Shown piece after piece: positions 27,622 through 37,102 of a stretch of 64,000 nucleotides of DNA (position 1 is the first letter of the stretch; each line of letters opens with the position of its first letter). The stretch lies in contig NZ_SGIM01000002.1 of assembly GCF_004208515.1 (NCBI RefSeq), positions 186,001-250,000 of the forward strand. The letters are read 5' to 3'. Source of the stretch: Acinetobacter halotolerans (GTDB taxonomy: Bacteria; Pseudomonadota; Gammaproteobacteria; Pseudomonadales; Moraxellaceae). A program made the translations under genes and the position numbers. Below the pieces are notes generated by a model. That model worked only from the letters and a program-made list of their open reading frames with translations, did not search any database and had not been told where the DNA came from.

Positions 27622-28839
27622 ATGCGCTTTGTTGATGAAGCAGTCATAACCGTAGAGGCTGGCGACGGTGGCAATGGCGTAGCCAGTTTTCGCCGTGAAA
27701 AATTTGTCCCTTTTGGTGGCCCAGATGGTGGGGATGGGGGCCGTGGTGGAAGTATTTATATCCAAGCCGATGATGATACCAGCACACTGGTAGACTTCCG
27801 TTATACACGTCGCTATCGTGCAGAACGAGGCAAAAATGGTTCTGGTGCGAATTGTTCAGGACGTGGCGGTGAAGACGTTATTTTGAAAGTTCCAGTGGGT
27901 ACGACGATTGTTGATATCGAATCTGGTGACATTATTGGTGACTTGGTGGCTGATGGTCAGCGCGTAAAAGTTGCTCAAGGTGGTGATGGTGGTTTAGGTA
28001 ATACCCACTTTAAATCATCAACCAACCGCGCACCTCGTAAAAGTACCACAGGGATTAAAGGCGAATATCGTGAAGTACGTTTAGAATTAAAAGTACTTGC
28101 GGACGTCGGTTTGTTAGGTATGCCAAATGCTGGTAAATCTACTTTAATTCGTGCAGTCAGTGCAGCAAAGCCAAAGGTCGCAGATTATCCATTTACCACG
28201 ATGGTGCCTAACTTAGGTGTGGTCGATGCTGATCGTCATCGTTCATTTGTGATGGCTGATATTCCAGGATTGATTGAAGGTGCTGCAGAAGGTGCTGGTC
28301 TCGGGATTCGCTTCCTTAAACATTTGGCACGTACCCGTATTCTTTTACATATCGTAGATGTAGAGCCGATTGATGGTTCTGATCCAGCGCATAATGCTAA
28401 AGTAATTGCGGCTGAGTTAGAGAAATTCTCTCCAACCCTAGCTAAACTTCCAGTTGTTCTCGTACTAAATAAACTTGATCAAATTGCTGAAGATTCAAGA
28501 GAAGAGTGGTGTCAGCACATCCTAAATGAATTGCAGTGGACAGGACCTGTATTCAAAACTTCTGGTTTACTTGCTGAAGGAACCAAAGAAGTCGTTTATT
28601 ACCTCATGGATCAAATCGAACAACAACGTGAACGCGAAGTTGAAGATCCAGAGTATGCAGCAGAGATCAAGGCATTCCGTGAGCAGCTTGAAGCTGAGAC
28701 ACGTGAACAAACCATCGCCGCAAAAGAAGCTTATCGTGCAATGCGTAAGGCTCAGCGTGAAGCTGACCTAAACGATGATGAAGACTTTGATGATGATGAA
28801 GACGATGGCGACGTAGAAAGCGTCTATATTCGTGACTAA
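27622..28839 (+). CDS. obgE: GTPase ObgE/CgtA
   Basis: Essential GTPase linked to 50S ribosome assembly and stress responses. The N-terminal Obg fold has the Gly-rich turns ([18 protein letters not shown]). The G domain has [25 protein letters not shown] and NKLD. A highly acidic, disordered C-terminal tail follows ([13 protein letters not shown]). The start is the ATG at 27622 (MRFVDEAV), 7 nt after AGAGGA; the frame runs 14 codons further upstream but without support. The length from this start is 405 residues. Confidence 0.95.
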   Translation: MRFVDEAVITVEAGDGGNGVASFRREKFVPFGGPDGGDGGRGGSIYIQADDDTSTLVDFRYTRRYRAERGKNGSGANCSGRGGEDVILKVPVGTTIVDIESGDIIGDLVADGQRVKVAQGGDGGLGNTHFKSSTNRAPRKSTTGIKGEYREVRLELKVLADVGLLGMPNAGKSTLIRAVSAAKPKVADYPFTTMVPNLGVVDADRHRSFVMADIPGLIEGAAEGAGLGIRFLKHLARTRILLHIVDVEPIDGSDPAHNAKVIAAELEKFSPTLAKLPVVLVLNKLDQIAEDSREEWCQHILNELQWTGPVFKTSGLLAEGTKEVVYYLMDQIEQQREREVEDPEYAAEIKAFREQLEAETREQTIAAKEAYRAMRKAQREADLNDDEDFDDDEDDGDVESVYIRD

Positions 28840-28861
28840 GCTTTTGATGAACCCCCTTTAG

Positions 28862-28899
28862 TTCCCCCTGTTGCGATGTTCTGTCGCATCTCAGGGGAA
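28862..28899 (+). other. hairpin in the obgE-proB gap
   Basis: TTCCCCCTG (28862-28870) pairs with CAGGGGAA (28892-28899), with an inner GCGA/TCGC stem. There is no T-run. It ends about 10 nt before the proB ribosome binding site GAGGA, so it could affect proB translation or mRNA stability. Confidence 0.45.
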
Positions 28900-28917
28900 A
28901 GCAAATTTGAGGAAAAA

Positions 28918-30051
28918 ATGATAGAAGTGGTCGATGTGCAACGTCAGCTCAATACGTGTAAACGAATCGTTGTTAAAATCGGATCATCTTTACTCACTGC
29001 AAATGGGCAAGGTCTAGATTTAAATGCAATTTCGCATTGGGCGAAACAAATTGCAGATCTACACAATGCTGGACATGAAATTATACTCGTGTCGTCTGGT
29101 GCAGTTGCAGAAGGGATGGTGCGCATGAAATTTGCGAGTCGACCCACTGATCTACCCAGTTTGCAAGCTTGTGCTGCCATCGGTCAGATGGGCTTGATTC
29201 ATACATGGTCAAGCGTATTGGATCAACATGGAATAAAAACAGCGCAGGTGTTACTCACCCATGATGATCTCGCAGATCGTCGCCGTTATCTCAATTCTTG
29301 TGATGCATTGCAAAACTTGATTGATTGGCGCGTGATCCCCGTGATTAATGAAAACGACACTGTGTCGACGGACGAAATTCGTTTCGGGGATAATGATACG
29401 TTGGCGGCAATGGTTGCTGGTCAGGTACAGGCTGAGTTGTTGATTATTTTGACTGATCAACAAGGAATGTTTGACTCTGATCCTCGTAGTAACCCAAATG
29501 CGAAGCTCTTTTCTGCTGTGCGTGCACTGGATGACAGTTTGTTTGAAATGGCAGGTGGTGGTGGTGTATTTGGTCGTGGCGGTATGCTGACCAAAGTTCG
29601 AGCTGCGCGTTTGGCTGCACGTTCAGGTTGCCCAACATTAATTGCCAGTGGTGAAAGTGAGGGTGTTCTTGCACGTTTGATGGCTGGCGAAATGTTAGGT
29701 ACTTTGTTCACCACTGATAATGATCGTGTCACTGCAAACAAAAAGTGGTTAGCTGCACATTTGCAAACTGCAGGGCGTTTAGTGATTGATGCTGGTGCGG
29801 TTGAAGCAATCAAACTCAAGCATCGCAGTTTATTGCCAGTCGGCGTAAAAGCGATTGAGGGACATTTTGATCGTGGCGACGTGGTTGAGTGTGTTGATCA
29901 GAAAGGACAGCGCATCGCGGTTGGACGGGTCAATTTTAGTTCCCGCTCAGCGGATCTAGTTAAAGGGCTGAGTTCTGATAAAGTGCATCAACTCTTAGGT
30001 GAAGCACGTTCATTGGAAATGATTCATCGTAACCATATGGCGATTTACTAA
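28918..30051 (+). CDS. proB: glutamate 5-kinase
   Basis: Phosphorylates glutamate to glutamyl 5-phosphate, the first step of proline synthesis. It is an amino-acid-kinase fold with VVKIGSSLL near residue 17, [16 protein letters not shown] and [11 protein letters not shown], then a C-terminal PUA domain (from about 275, [21 protein letters not shown]). The start is the ATG at 28918, just after GAGGA; the open frame back to 28876 runs into the hairpin and is unlikely to be coding. The length is 377 residues. proA is not adjacent, as is common in this group. Confidence 0.95.
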   Translation: MIEVVDVQRQLNTCKRIVVKIGSSLLTANGQGLDLNAISHWAKQIADLHNAGHEIILVSSGAVAEGMVRMKFASRPTDLPSLQACAAIGQMGLIHTWSSVLDQHGIKTAQVLLTHDDLADRRRYLNSCDALQNLIDWRVIPVINENDTVSTDEIRFGDNDTLAAMVAGQVQAELLIILTDQQGMFDSDPRSNPNAKLFSAVRALDDSLFEMAGGGGVFGRGGMLTKVRAARLAARSGCPTLIASGESEGVLARLMAGEMLGTLFTTDNDRVTANKKWLAAHLQTAGRLVIDAGAVEAIKLKHRSLLPVGVKAIEGHFDRGDVVECVDQKGQRIAVGRVNFSSRSADLVKGLSSDKVHQLLGEARSLEMIHRNHMAIY

Positions 30052-30070
30052 TCTAAATATTGCTTTGCTA

Positions 30071-30111
30071 GCACAAAAAAAGACTTCTTAATCAGAAGTC
30101 TTTTTTTGTGC
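30071..30111. terminator. bidirectional terminator, proB / iron permease
   Basis: A long perfect palindrome: GCACAAAAAAAGACTTCT with its exact complement AGAAGTCTTTTTTTGTGC across a 5-nt loop. It has both A- and T-tracts and lies between convergent genes. Confidence 0.95.
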
Positions 30112-30125
30112 CTAAATTTTGGGGG

Positions 30126-31763
30126 TTATTTTTGCTGTTGAATATTCTTGCCCATTCGTGCCAGTAATATCACTGGAATGAGCCCCACCAATACAATGAG
30201 TAAGGCAGCGATAGCACCATCTTCATAAGTGCCTCTTGAGGCTTCAGCATAGAGTTGGGTTGCGAGCGTTTCCATATTGAGTGGTCTAAGCAATAACGTA
30301 GCAGGTAGCTCTTTCATACAGTCAACAAAGATCAATAATGCTGCTGATATGATCGCAGGTCTTAATAGGGGCAGATGAACCCGCCATAACATACCAAATT
30401 TCTTCTGCCCTAAATTCTGTGCAGCATCATCAAAGACACCATGAATACGATTATAACCAGATTCAATTCCACCAATTGCAATCGCGAGGAAACGGACGCA
30501 ATAAGCATAAATTAGGGTAAAAGTAGTGCCTAAAAATAATAGACCAGTATGAATACCAAGTTTAAATTCGAGAAAGTCAGCGACTGCATGGTCGATTTTT
30601 CCTAAAGACAGCATTAACCCAATTGCGAGCACTGTACCTGGAATCGCATAACCCAAGCTAGATATGCGGCTGAACCAGGTGTTCTGGCTAAAGCGAGCAG
30701 CACTGACGATCAAGAAACCGATAAAAATCGTGATTATAGTCGCTAGGCTTGCCAAACTTAACGTATTAATCGAGGCTTGTAATAAATAATCTGAGAAACC
30801 AGCGTACTGAAAGCGTTTATACGATTCAACCAATAAATGACTGATTGGAATAAGAAATCCGATACAGATTGGAATTAATCCCAGTCCTAGAAATAACAGC
30901 GCTTTGGTTCCTGTGACCGCTTGGGCAGGCATTAGTCGGCTGCGCTGGGCTGAGTTCATATAACGTTGTTTACGTCGTCCCAGCCTTTCTACGATCACCA
31001 ATAAAGTAATGATCATTAACATAAAGATCGCAATTTGGGCAGCACTGGCCAAATCAGATTGGTTAGTCCATGTTGAATAGATCGACAAGGTTAATGTTTT
31101 AACCCCTAAAAATTCAGTCGCGCCGATATCATTAATGGTTTCCATCAAGGCTAAACTCGCACCTACCGCAATTGCAGGTCGTGCTAGTGGAATGGCGACA
31201 CGAAGAAAAACTTGATTTGGCTTAAGTCCCAGACTACGAGCCACTTCAATCAGGCTGGCTGATTGCATTAGAAACATAGCGCGTGTGCTTAAATAGACAT
31301 AGGGATACAACACAAAACTTAATAAAAAAATACAGCCCCACACTGAGCGGATATTGGGAAACCACGCAGGTTGGGCTTCCCAGCCAAACCAGCCACCGAG
31401 TAGGCTCTGTAACGGCCCAATGGGATGTAAGATATCAATATAGCTATACGCAATAATGTAGGTGGGTACTGCGAGAGGGAGCAATAGCGCCCAGTCTAAA
31501 AAGGCTCGACCGCGAAATTGATAAGCAGTAACTAACCATGCGCTGCCTGTTCCGATTAAAATGGTGAGTATACCCACACCAAACAATAATAAAGTGGTAT
31601 CGACCAATGTAGGAGGGAGGACATAACGGAGCAGATGTTCCCAAATATCACTATTGCCTTGTAACGCCGTTACGATTAACGCCAATATGGGTAAACAAGC
31701 CAGCAGCGTCAATAACCCACTGAGTGAAAATAATAAATTAAAGGTATATTTCTTTTTCATCAT
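30126..31763 (-). CDS. fbpB: ferric iron ABC transporter permease (FbpB/SfuB type)
   Basis: An inner-membrane permease of 545 residues with about twelve hydrophobic segments. It is two fused permease halves, each with an EAA-type loop facing the ATPase (EVARSLGLKPNQVFLRVAIPLARPAI in the first half, starting near residue 173, and DAAQNLGQKKFGMLWRVHLP-like in the second). Fused permeases of this type go with Fe3+ or thiamine/phosphonate binding proteins; the adjacent FbpA-like protein points to Fe3+. It is last in the leftward fbpC-fbpA-fbpB set, 89 nt after fbpA. Confidence 0.88.
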   Translation of the reverse strand: MMKKKYTFNLLFSLSGLLTLLACLPILALIVTALQGNSDIWEHLLRYVLPPTLVDTTLLLFGVGILTILIGTGSAWLVTAYQFRGRAFLDWALLLPLAVPTYIIAYSYIDILHPIGPLQSLLGGWFGWEAQPAWFPNIRSVWGCIFLLSFVLYPYVYLSTRAMFLMQSASLIEVARSLGLKPNQVFLRVAIPLARPAIAVGASLALMETINDIGATEFLGVKTLTLSIYSTWTNQSDLASAAQIAIFMLMIITLLVIVERLGRRKQRYMNSAQRSRLMPAQAVTGTKALLFLGLGLIPICIGFLIPISHLLVESYKRFQYAGFSDYLLQASINTLSLASLATIITIFIGFLIVSAARFSQNTWFSRISSLGYAIPGTVLAIGLMLSLGKIDHAVADFLEFKLGIHTGLLFLGTTFTLIYAYCVRFLAIAIGGIESGYNRIHGVFDDAAQNLGQKKFGMLWRVHLPLLRPAIISAALLIFVDCMKELPATLLLRPLNMETLATQLYAEASRGTYEDGAIAALLIVLVGLIPVILLARMGKNIQQQK

Positions 31764-31852
31764 CGAGGGTATGAGTAGACTGAAGAGAAGGAGAGTTCAA
31801 CTATTTTCTAAACAGGTGACACATCACTTGTCACCTGTTATTCGGACAAGAT

Positions 31853-32869
31853 TTAGTGATTAAATTGAACTTTATCAACTAAAAGATTGGCTGTTTTACG
31901 ATGACGTGCAATATCACTGAGTCTAATTTTGTCCACTTCAAGTTTACCGAAGCTAGCAATAATTGGATCAATTTTAACGCCAGTTTTGACTGGGTATTCA
32001 AAACCACTTTGCGCATAAATTGCTTGAGCATGATCTGATGCTAAAAACTCAAGAAGTTGAACTGCTTCTTTACGGTTTGGAGCATGTTTTGCGACCACTG
32101 CACCTGAAACGTTGACATGCGTACCACCATTTTTAAAACGTGGTAATACCACATTGATCGCATTGCCCCAACGTTGTTGTTCAGCGTCACCCGTGCGCAT
32201 CGTTCCAACATAATAAGTATTGGCAACACCAATATCACAAATCTTACCGAGAATGTCTCGCGCAACGTCACGGTCACCACCACTCGCTGGACGTGCCAAA
32301 TTCGCTTTTACCCCACGAAGCCATTGTTCAGTGGCTTTTTCACCATGGTGGGTGATGTAGGCTGCAATTAAACTGGTGTTATATGAATGATTCCCAGAGC
32401 GAATACAGATTTTACCTTTCCATTTTGGATCGGCTAAATCTTCATAATTTATCGCAGTGAGCGGAGTGCGATCTTTTGAGGCATATACTGCACGTGCACG
32501 CATAGATAAGGCATACCAGTGTCCATTTGCAGCACGTAAATTCCCTGGAATAGCACGATCGAGAACTTTTGAGTTGACACGTTGAGTTAAACCACTTTCA
32601 ACGATATCGACTAAATTACCAAAATCAACCGTAAGCATGACATCGGCAGGAGAGCGACGACCTTCTGCTTTAACACGTTCGAGCAAACCATCTTTGATGA
32701 AAACAGTATTCACCTTAACGCCAGTTTTTTCGCTAAATTCTTGTAACAGTGGTTGAATCAAAACTGGTTCGCGCGTGGTATACAGATTGACTTGAGCTGC
32801 TTGTACCCAGCTACTACTGAGTGCAATGAGTCCTGTTAAAACAATATGACGCTTAGAGAGTACTTTCAT
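31853..32869 (-). CDS. fbpA: periplasmic ferric iron-binding protein (FbpA type)
   Basis: Solute-binding protein of a Fe3+ ABC importer, 338 residues. The signal peptide ends around SSSWVQAAQ (residue 24). The mature part starts VNLYTTREP. The vicinal tyrosine pair Y219-Y220 (ANTYYVG), which coordinates Fe3+ in FbpA/FutA proteins, is present. An RSGNHSYN segment and the C-terminal FEYPVKTGV are family features. AGGA lies upstream of the ATG. It is in one transcription unit with fbpC upstream and fbpB downstream. Confidence 0.92.
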   Translation of the reverse strand: MKVLSKRHIVLTGLIALSSSWVQAAQVNLYTTREPVLIQPLLQEFSEKTGVKVNTVFIKDGLLERVKAEGRRSPADVMLTVDFGNLVDIVESGLTQRVNSKVLDRAIPGNLRAANGHWYALSMRARAVYASKDRTPLTAINYEDLADPKWKGKICIRSGNHSYNTSLIAAYITHHGEKATEQWLRGVKANLARPASGGDRDVARDILGKICDIGVANTYYVGTMRTGDAEQQRWGNAINVVLPRFKNGGTHVNVSGAVVAKHAPNRKEAVQLLEFLASDHAQAIYAQSGFEYPVKTGVKIDPIIASFGKLEVDKIRLSDIARHRKTANLLVDKVQFNH

Positions 32870-32894
32870 TTTTTATAATTCCTAATCACAAGGT

Positions 32895-34016
32895 TTAAAC
32901 TTGAAGTGTTTGTTTGGTATTGAGCTGATCAGTGTTGAGACTGTCATCAGATGCGTAGAAAAAACATGTTGTTAAATCTACAGACACATACACTTGTTCA
33001 GCTTCAGCATAATTTTGAAGATGGTCAACTTGAGCGAGTAATGTTGTTTCGCCAATATCAAGCTGTAAACGCAATAATTGCGTGTGCCCCATGAAACTCG
33101 ATGAAATCACTTTTGCAGCTAAAGCACCTTCCGTTGGTACGCGAAAAACGTTGAGTTGATGAGGGCGAAAACAACATTGAATCGATTGTTGAATCTGCTT
33201 TAAATGTTGAGGAAGCGGTGCAACCCCAAAACAGGTAACAAGGAGCTGCTCATCTTTTTGGGCTGGTATTTCATTTAAAGCTGAGAAGTAACGTGCGGCA
33301 AATAGGGTTTTTGGTTGTAAATAAAGCTGTTTAGGCGTGCCGATCTGAATAATCTTGCCTTGGTGCATCAGAATAATTTGATCTGCAATTTGTAAGGCTT
33401 CTTCAGGATCATGAGTCACGATAATCGTTGTCGTGGCTGTTTTTTTTAAAATTTCGATGGTACTTTGTCTGATTTGATCTCGTAAACGGTGATCTAGATT
33501 TGAAAAAGGTTCATCCATGAGTAGGACATGCGGTTTTGGTGCAAGGGCACGTGCCAAAGCCACACGCTGTTGCTCACCACCAGATAAGGTATAAGGATAA
33601 CTGTGTAAATGGTGATGCATAGAAACATGTTTTAGGGCTTGTTCTGCTATGTCTTGTCGTTGTTGTTTTGGGAATTTTTTTAATCCAAACATGACATTTT
33701 CCAACACGCTCAAGTGTGGGAAAAGCGCATAGTCTTGAAACACTAAGCCAATATTACGGTCTTCAGCGGGAATCTGCTGTTGAGCATTCCATAAAACATT
33801 TTGTTCGAGTTGAATTGAACCACTACTTGGCGTTTCTAAACCTGCAATAAGGCGTAGCATTGTCGTTTTGCCACAACCAGAATGCCCAAGTAAACAGATG
33901 ATTTGCCCACTGGTAGCAGACCAAGTAGCTTGATTCACAGCAAATCGTGAGCCATATTGTTTGCTCAATTGCTGGATAGTTAAGACATTGGCCTGAGGTG
34001 CAGTATGAGCATTCAT
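32895..34016 (-). CDS. fbpC: ferric iron ABC transporter ATP-binding protein (FbpC type)
   Basis: ATPase subunit of the iron importer. It has Walker A GHSGCGKTT, the Q-loop LVFQDYALFPHLSV, signature LSGGEQQRVALARAL, Walker B VLLMDEPFSNLD and the H-loop IIVTHDPEEAL. A C-terminal TOBE-like regulatory domain (from about residue 250) completes 373 residues. The start was set at the ATG (34016) rather than the TTG two codons earlier. It is the first gene of the fbp set, only about 50 nt after the HAD gene; a Fur-box-like site lies in that gap. Confidence 0.9.
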   Translation of the reverse strand: MNAHTAPQANVLTIQQLSKQYGSRFAVNQATWSATSGQIICLLGHSGCGKTTMLRLIAGLETPSSGSIQLEQNVLWNAQQQIPAEDRNIGLVFQDYALFPHLSVLENVMFGLKKFPKQQRQDIAEQALKHVSMHHHLHSYPYTLSGGEQQRVALARALAPKPHVLLMDEPFSNLDHRLRDQIRQSTIEILKKTATTTIIVTHDPEEALQIADQIILMHQGKIIQIGTPKQLYLQPKTLFAARYFSALNEIPAQKDEQLLVTCFGVAPLPQHLKQIQQSIQCCFRPHQLNVFRVPTEGALAAKVISSSFMGHTQLLRLQLDIGETTLLAQVDHLQNYAEAEQVYVSVDLTTCFFYASDDSLNTDQLNTKQTLQV

Positions 34017-34043
34017 GGTCAATTCACAATAGGATTTATTTGT

Positions 34044-34062
34044 GCAAATGATAACTAATAAT
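34044..34062 (-). promoter_or_regulatory. Fur-box-like site before fbpC
   Basis: A hand alignment to the palindromic consensus GATAATGATAATCATTATC gives about 12 of 19 matches, centred on ATGATAA (34048-34054). Its location immediately upstream of iron-uptake genes supports it; the score alone is weak in AT-rich DNA. Confidence 0.35.
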
Positions 34063-34067
34063 TCTTC

Positions 34068-34760
34068 TCATGTAGAGTCTTTTTCTAATTTCTTTTGCCG
34101 TTGGATATCATCAATATGATGGGTATTGATTAAACGAGGTAGAGCATTGTCACGACCAACCATAAAGTGTTGATCTGTGAGGCTGAACATTTCAAGATCT
34201 TCATGACTATTACCATATGCATAGATTTGATGATAATTGTCCAAATTATATTCTTGCATTACTCTGAGTTTCTTTTGTTCGCAACTACAATCTTTAGAAT
34301 TATAATTACCTGATAAAATGCCATTCTTAATTTCTGTTTGAGTGCAAATCAATTCGATATTTAGAAATTCACAAATCGGTGCTAAATATAAGTCAACTGA
34401 CGCAGAGACCAGAACCACATGATCACCACGTTGCTGGTGTAAATAGAGTTGTTGAAGTAGGTCTTGATCTAACTCTTTAATGATTTTTTGTGCATAGGTT
34501 GGTGCCAAACGTTGTGGTATGTCCGCAGCAATTCCTTTAAACATGCTTTGAAATAAACGCGGTCGCATGGCATGAGCCGGATAGAAACCCAAATAATATG
34601 CAAGAACCCAAGGCAATATTTTTATGCCTCGGGTTGCGATATGGTGTTTTGGTAGGGTGAAGAAAATAAACCCAGTAAAACTATCTTTTGGATAAAGTGT
34701 TCCATCAAAATCAAATAACGCAAGGTTTAAAGTTTTATCTGTTTTGCTCTTTGCATGCAT
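34068..34760 (-). CDS. HAD-superfamily phosphatase, subfamily IB (SerB-like)
   Basis: A 230-residue phosphohydrolase. Motif I DFDGTL (D17 nucleophile, D19), motif II VLVSASVD, a lysine in SCEQKK and motif III YGNSHEDLEM give a complete HAD active site. Residues 30-100 form the helical cap. HAD-IB members act on phosphoserine or lipid-linked phosphates; the substrate is unknown. Its start overlaps the 3' end of the DUF1615 gene by 34 nt, so the two are coupled. Confidence 0.82.
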   Translation of the reverse strand: MHAKSKTDKTLNLALFDFDGTLYPKDSFTGFIFFTLPKHHIATRGIKILPWVLAYYLGFYPAHAMRPRLFQSMFKGIAADIPQRLAPTYAQKIIKELDQDLLQQLYLHQQRGDHVVLVSASVDLYLAPICEFLNIELICTQTEIKNGILSGNYNSKDCSCEQKKLRVMQEYNLDNYHQIYAYGNSHEDLEMFSLTDQHFMVGRDNALPRLINTHHIDDIQRQKKLEKDST

Positions 34761-35932
34761 GTCTCATATCGTCCATTTACACGGCTTGCAAACCAATTAG
34801 TATTATAATCACGACTCAGCTTAGGACCTGAAATCACAACTTGGGGCATGATCGCATATTTTGCGTCTTTCCCTGTTTTGCTTTGATATAAATTTTGTAG
34901 CGCAAGATAAGTTTGGGTATTTTCTAATTTTTTTGATTTTTCTTTTTTGAGATCACTACGCACTTGACGCGGTGTGACCAAAACATTATTTGCAGCAAAA
35001 ACTGAGATCAATGCTTTTTCAGTCTGACTTTGCGTAGCGCGGATATTGCCATCTTTATTATAAATGAGCAGATCACCGTCTAAACCAATTTCTATGTCTG
35101 TTAATGCATCCAACATACTTTGGAATGCAGCATTACGGCTAGAATACATTCCTGAGTTATAATCAGCGAAACGATAAATTGCTTTATCATAATCGGCTGG
35201 ATAAACCATTAAACGATGAATCCCATAATATAAGCCGCCGTATTGAGTATATAAGTCGTTGCGTAATTCAGCAGTGTTCATACCGATACGTTTATGTTCT
35301 TTGGCATAATTGATGTGGACTTGCATTGAACCAAGTGTGGTAATTGGATTCATCTTTTCACTGATGTCTTGACCCACCAACTTGGCTGCACCTGTTAAAG
35401 CACTAATATGATAATGCTTTGCCATATAAGCAAAAATTTCTCGGTAGAGTAAATCAAGCTCGCGTTCAGTTTTAACTTTCCGCATCTGACGCATGTAGTT
35501 ATCTTCAGGTGAAGGCTGATTTTTTAAAACTTCTTCAAAGTAACCTGCAATCGTGCCACCTATATTTTCACCTAGTTTGGCTTCAAATTTCTCACTTAAA
35601 CGACTATTAATTTCATGGACTGCTTTTTCACCTAAGCCAGCTACTTGAGGATCTGCAACAAAATTTGACTCTTGATCCACCACAGCGACAATGCTGCAAA
35701 CATTTTGTTTGGTTTGAGGAATACTTAATTCCTGCATAATGTCATGAATATCTTGTGCCCACGATTGACGATCATTCACACGTGACGGAATGACTTTTTT
35801 AATGTGCTCAGCTTGCATTTCAGGTTCTTTACTATTTGACCACCATGCATTATCACAAGCGGTTAAACCAACACATACTGCAAGAATGCTCATCGCTTTT
35901 AATAAAGGATGAGTCGGAGACGCTTTGTTCAT
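34727..35932 (-). CDS. DUF1615 lipoprotein, possible peptidoglycan-active
   Basis: A 401-residue lipoprotein; the signal peptide ends in LTAC (C26). The core (VAVVDQESNFVADPQVAGLG...GSMQVHINYA...FADYNSGMYSSRNAAFQ) is the DUF1615 family. The ESNF...GSMQV...YNSG layout echoes lysozyme-like transglycosylases, where the first Glu is catalytic. That enzymatic role is my inference. It is followed by, and overlaps, the HAD gene. Confidence 0.78.
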   Translation of the reverse strand: MNKASPTHPLLKAMSILAVCVGLTACDNAWWSNSKEPEMQAEHIKKVIPSRVNDRQSWAQDIHDIMQELSIPQTKQNVCSIVAVVDQESNFVADPQVAGLGEKAVHEINSRLSEKFEAKLGENIGGTIAGYFEEVLKNQPSPEDNYMRQMRKVKTERELDLLYREIFAYMAKHYHISALTGAAKLVGQDISEKMNPITTLGSMQVHINYAKEHKRIGMNTAELRNDLYTQYGGLYYGIHRLMVYPADYDKAIYRFADYNSGMYSSRNAAFQSMLDALTDIEIGLDGDLLIYNKDGNIRATQSQTEKALISVFAANNVLVTPRQVRSDLKKEKSKKLENTQTYLALQNLYQSKTGKDAKYAIMPQVVISGPKLSRDYNTNWFASRVNGRYETCMQRAKQIKL

Positions 35933-36014
35933 AATTAGGACAACACCGCATAAAAAGATGAGCTGAATGGGCGAATGAAGTATACTATGCTGATCAAAAA
36001 ATGTAAGAAAATAT

Positions 36015-37040
36015 ATGTATATTGGTTCCTACCAACTGTCTAATAATTTGATTGTCGCTCCTATGGCGGGGGTGACCGACCGACCATTTAGAACGTTGTG
36101 TAAATACTTTGGTGCAGGGCATGCTGTTAGTGAAATGATGACAGCAGATAAAACCTTACGCATGACCAAAAAAAGCTTATATCGAGCGAATTTCGATGGT
36201 GAGCTTGCGCCTATTTCTGCCCAAATTGCCGGTTCTGATCCAGAGCAACTCGCTGAAGCTGCGCGTTACCAAGTTGCCAATGGTGCGCAAATTGTTGATA
36301 TCAATATGGGATGCCCAGCAAAAAAAGTCTGCAACAAACTCGCAGGCTCTGCGTTATTGCAAGATGAAGATTTGGTGGCTCGTATTTTAGATGCTGTGGT
36401 AACAGCAGTTGACGTTCCTGTAACTTTAAAAACCCGACTTGGTTTCTTAAACGGCGAAGAAAATATTCTACGTGTTGCTAAACGTGCAGAACAAGCCGGG
36501 ATCGCTGCTTTAGCGTTGCATGGACGAACCCGCGAAGACATGTATTTAAATCATGCGCGTTATGAGTTGATCAAACAGGTTAAAGAAAGCATAAATATTC
36601 CATTAATAGCGAATGGTGATATCGATAGTCCAGAAAAAGCAAAATATGTTTTGGACTATACAGGGGCAGATGCCATTATGATTGGCCGAGCTGCGCAGGG
36701 TCGTCCTTGGATATTTAGAGAAATTGGTCATTTTCTAGCAACGGGCGAACATCTAGCCGCACCAGATATTGCTGAAGTTAAAATGGTTTTATTGGGGCAT
36801 TTGGCTGAGCTATATCAATTTTATGGTGAGTATTCAGGGTGTCGTATTGCGCGTAAACATATTGCTTGGTACACCAAAGGTTTACGTTCAAGTAATGAGT
36901 TTCGTCAAAATATGTATAAGGTTGAAAGTACGGTCGATCAAGCAAAAGTGGTGGAGTCTTATTTTGATCAATTGCTTGATCAAGGTCAGCGCATGAGTGA
37001 TGTGCAGATTGAGCAGGTTAATTTGTTAGACACTAAATGA
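36015..37040 (+). CDS. dusB: tRNA-dihydrouridine synthase DusB
   Basis: FMN- and NADPH-dependent enzyme that reduces a uridine in the tRNA D-loop. A TIM barrel (VAPMAGVTDRPFR at the N-terminus) with the catalytic Cys C100 in NMGCPAKKVCNKLAGSALL, LHGRTRE and IMIGRAAQGRPW, then a helical tRNA-binding domain. The 341-residue length is longer than E. coli DusB (321). The fis gene that follows dusB in enterics is absent; a terminator and convergent oxyR follow. Confidence 0.93.
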   Translation: MYIGSYQLSNNLIVAPMAGVTDRPFRTLCKYFGAGHAVSEMMTADKTLRMTKKSLYRANFDGELAPISAQIAGSDPEQLAEAARYQVANGAQIVDINMGCPAKKVCNKLAGSALLQDEDLVARILDAVVTAVDVPVTLKTRLGFLNGEENILRVAKRAEQAGIAALALHGRTREDMYLNHARYELIKQVKESINIPLIANGDIDSPEKAKYVLDYTGADAIMIGRAAQGRPWIFREIGHFLATGEHLAAPDIAEVKMVLLGHLAELYQFYGEYSGCRIARKHIAWYTKGLRSSNEFRQNMYKVESTVDQAKVVESYFDQLLDQGQRMSDVQIEQVNLLDTK

Positions 37041-37066
37041 TTGTTGGACTTTCTGAATTTAAAGCA

Positions 37067-37101
37067 GCCTGTAGTTGAATTGCTCGACTACAGGCTTTTT
37101 A
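37067..37101. terminator. terminator between dusB and oxyR
   Basis: GCCTGTAGT / ACTACAGGC forms a 9-bp stem with an 11-nt loop followed by TTTTT. It mainly serves dusB; the last bases approach the oxyR stop. Confidence 0.8.
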
Positions 37102-37102
37102 A

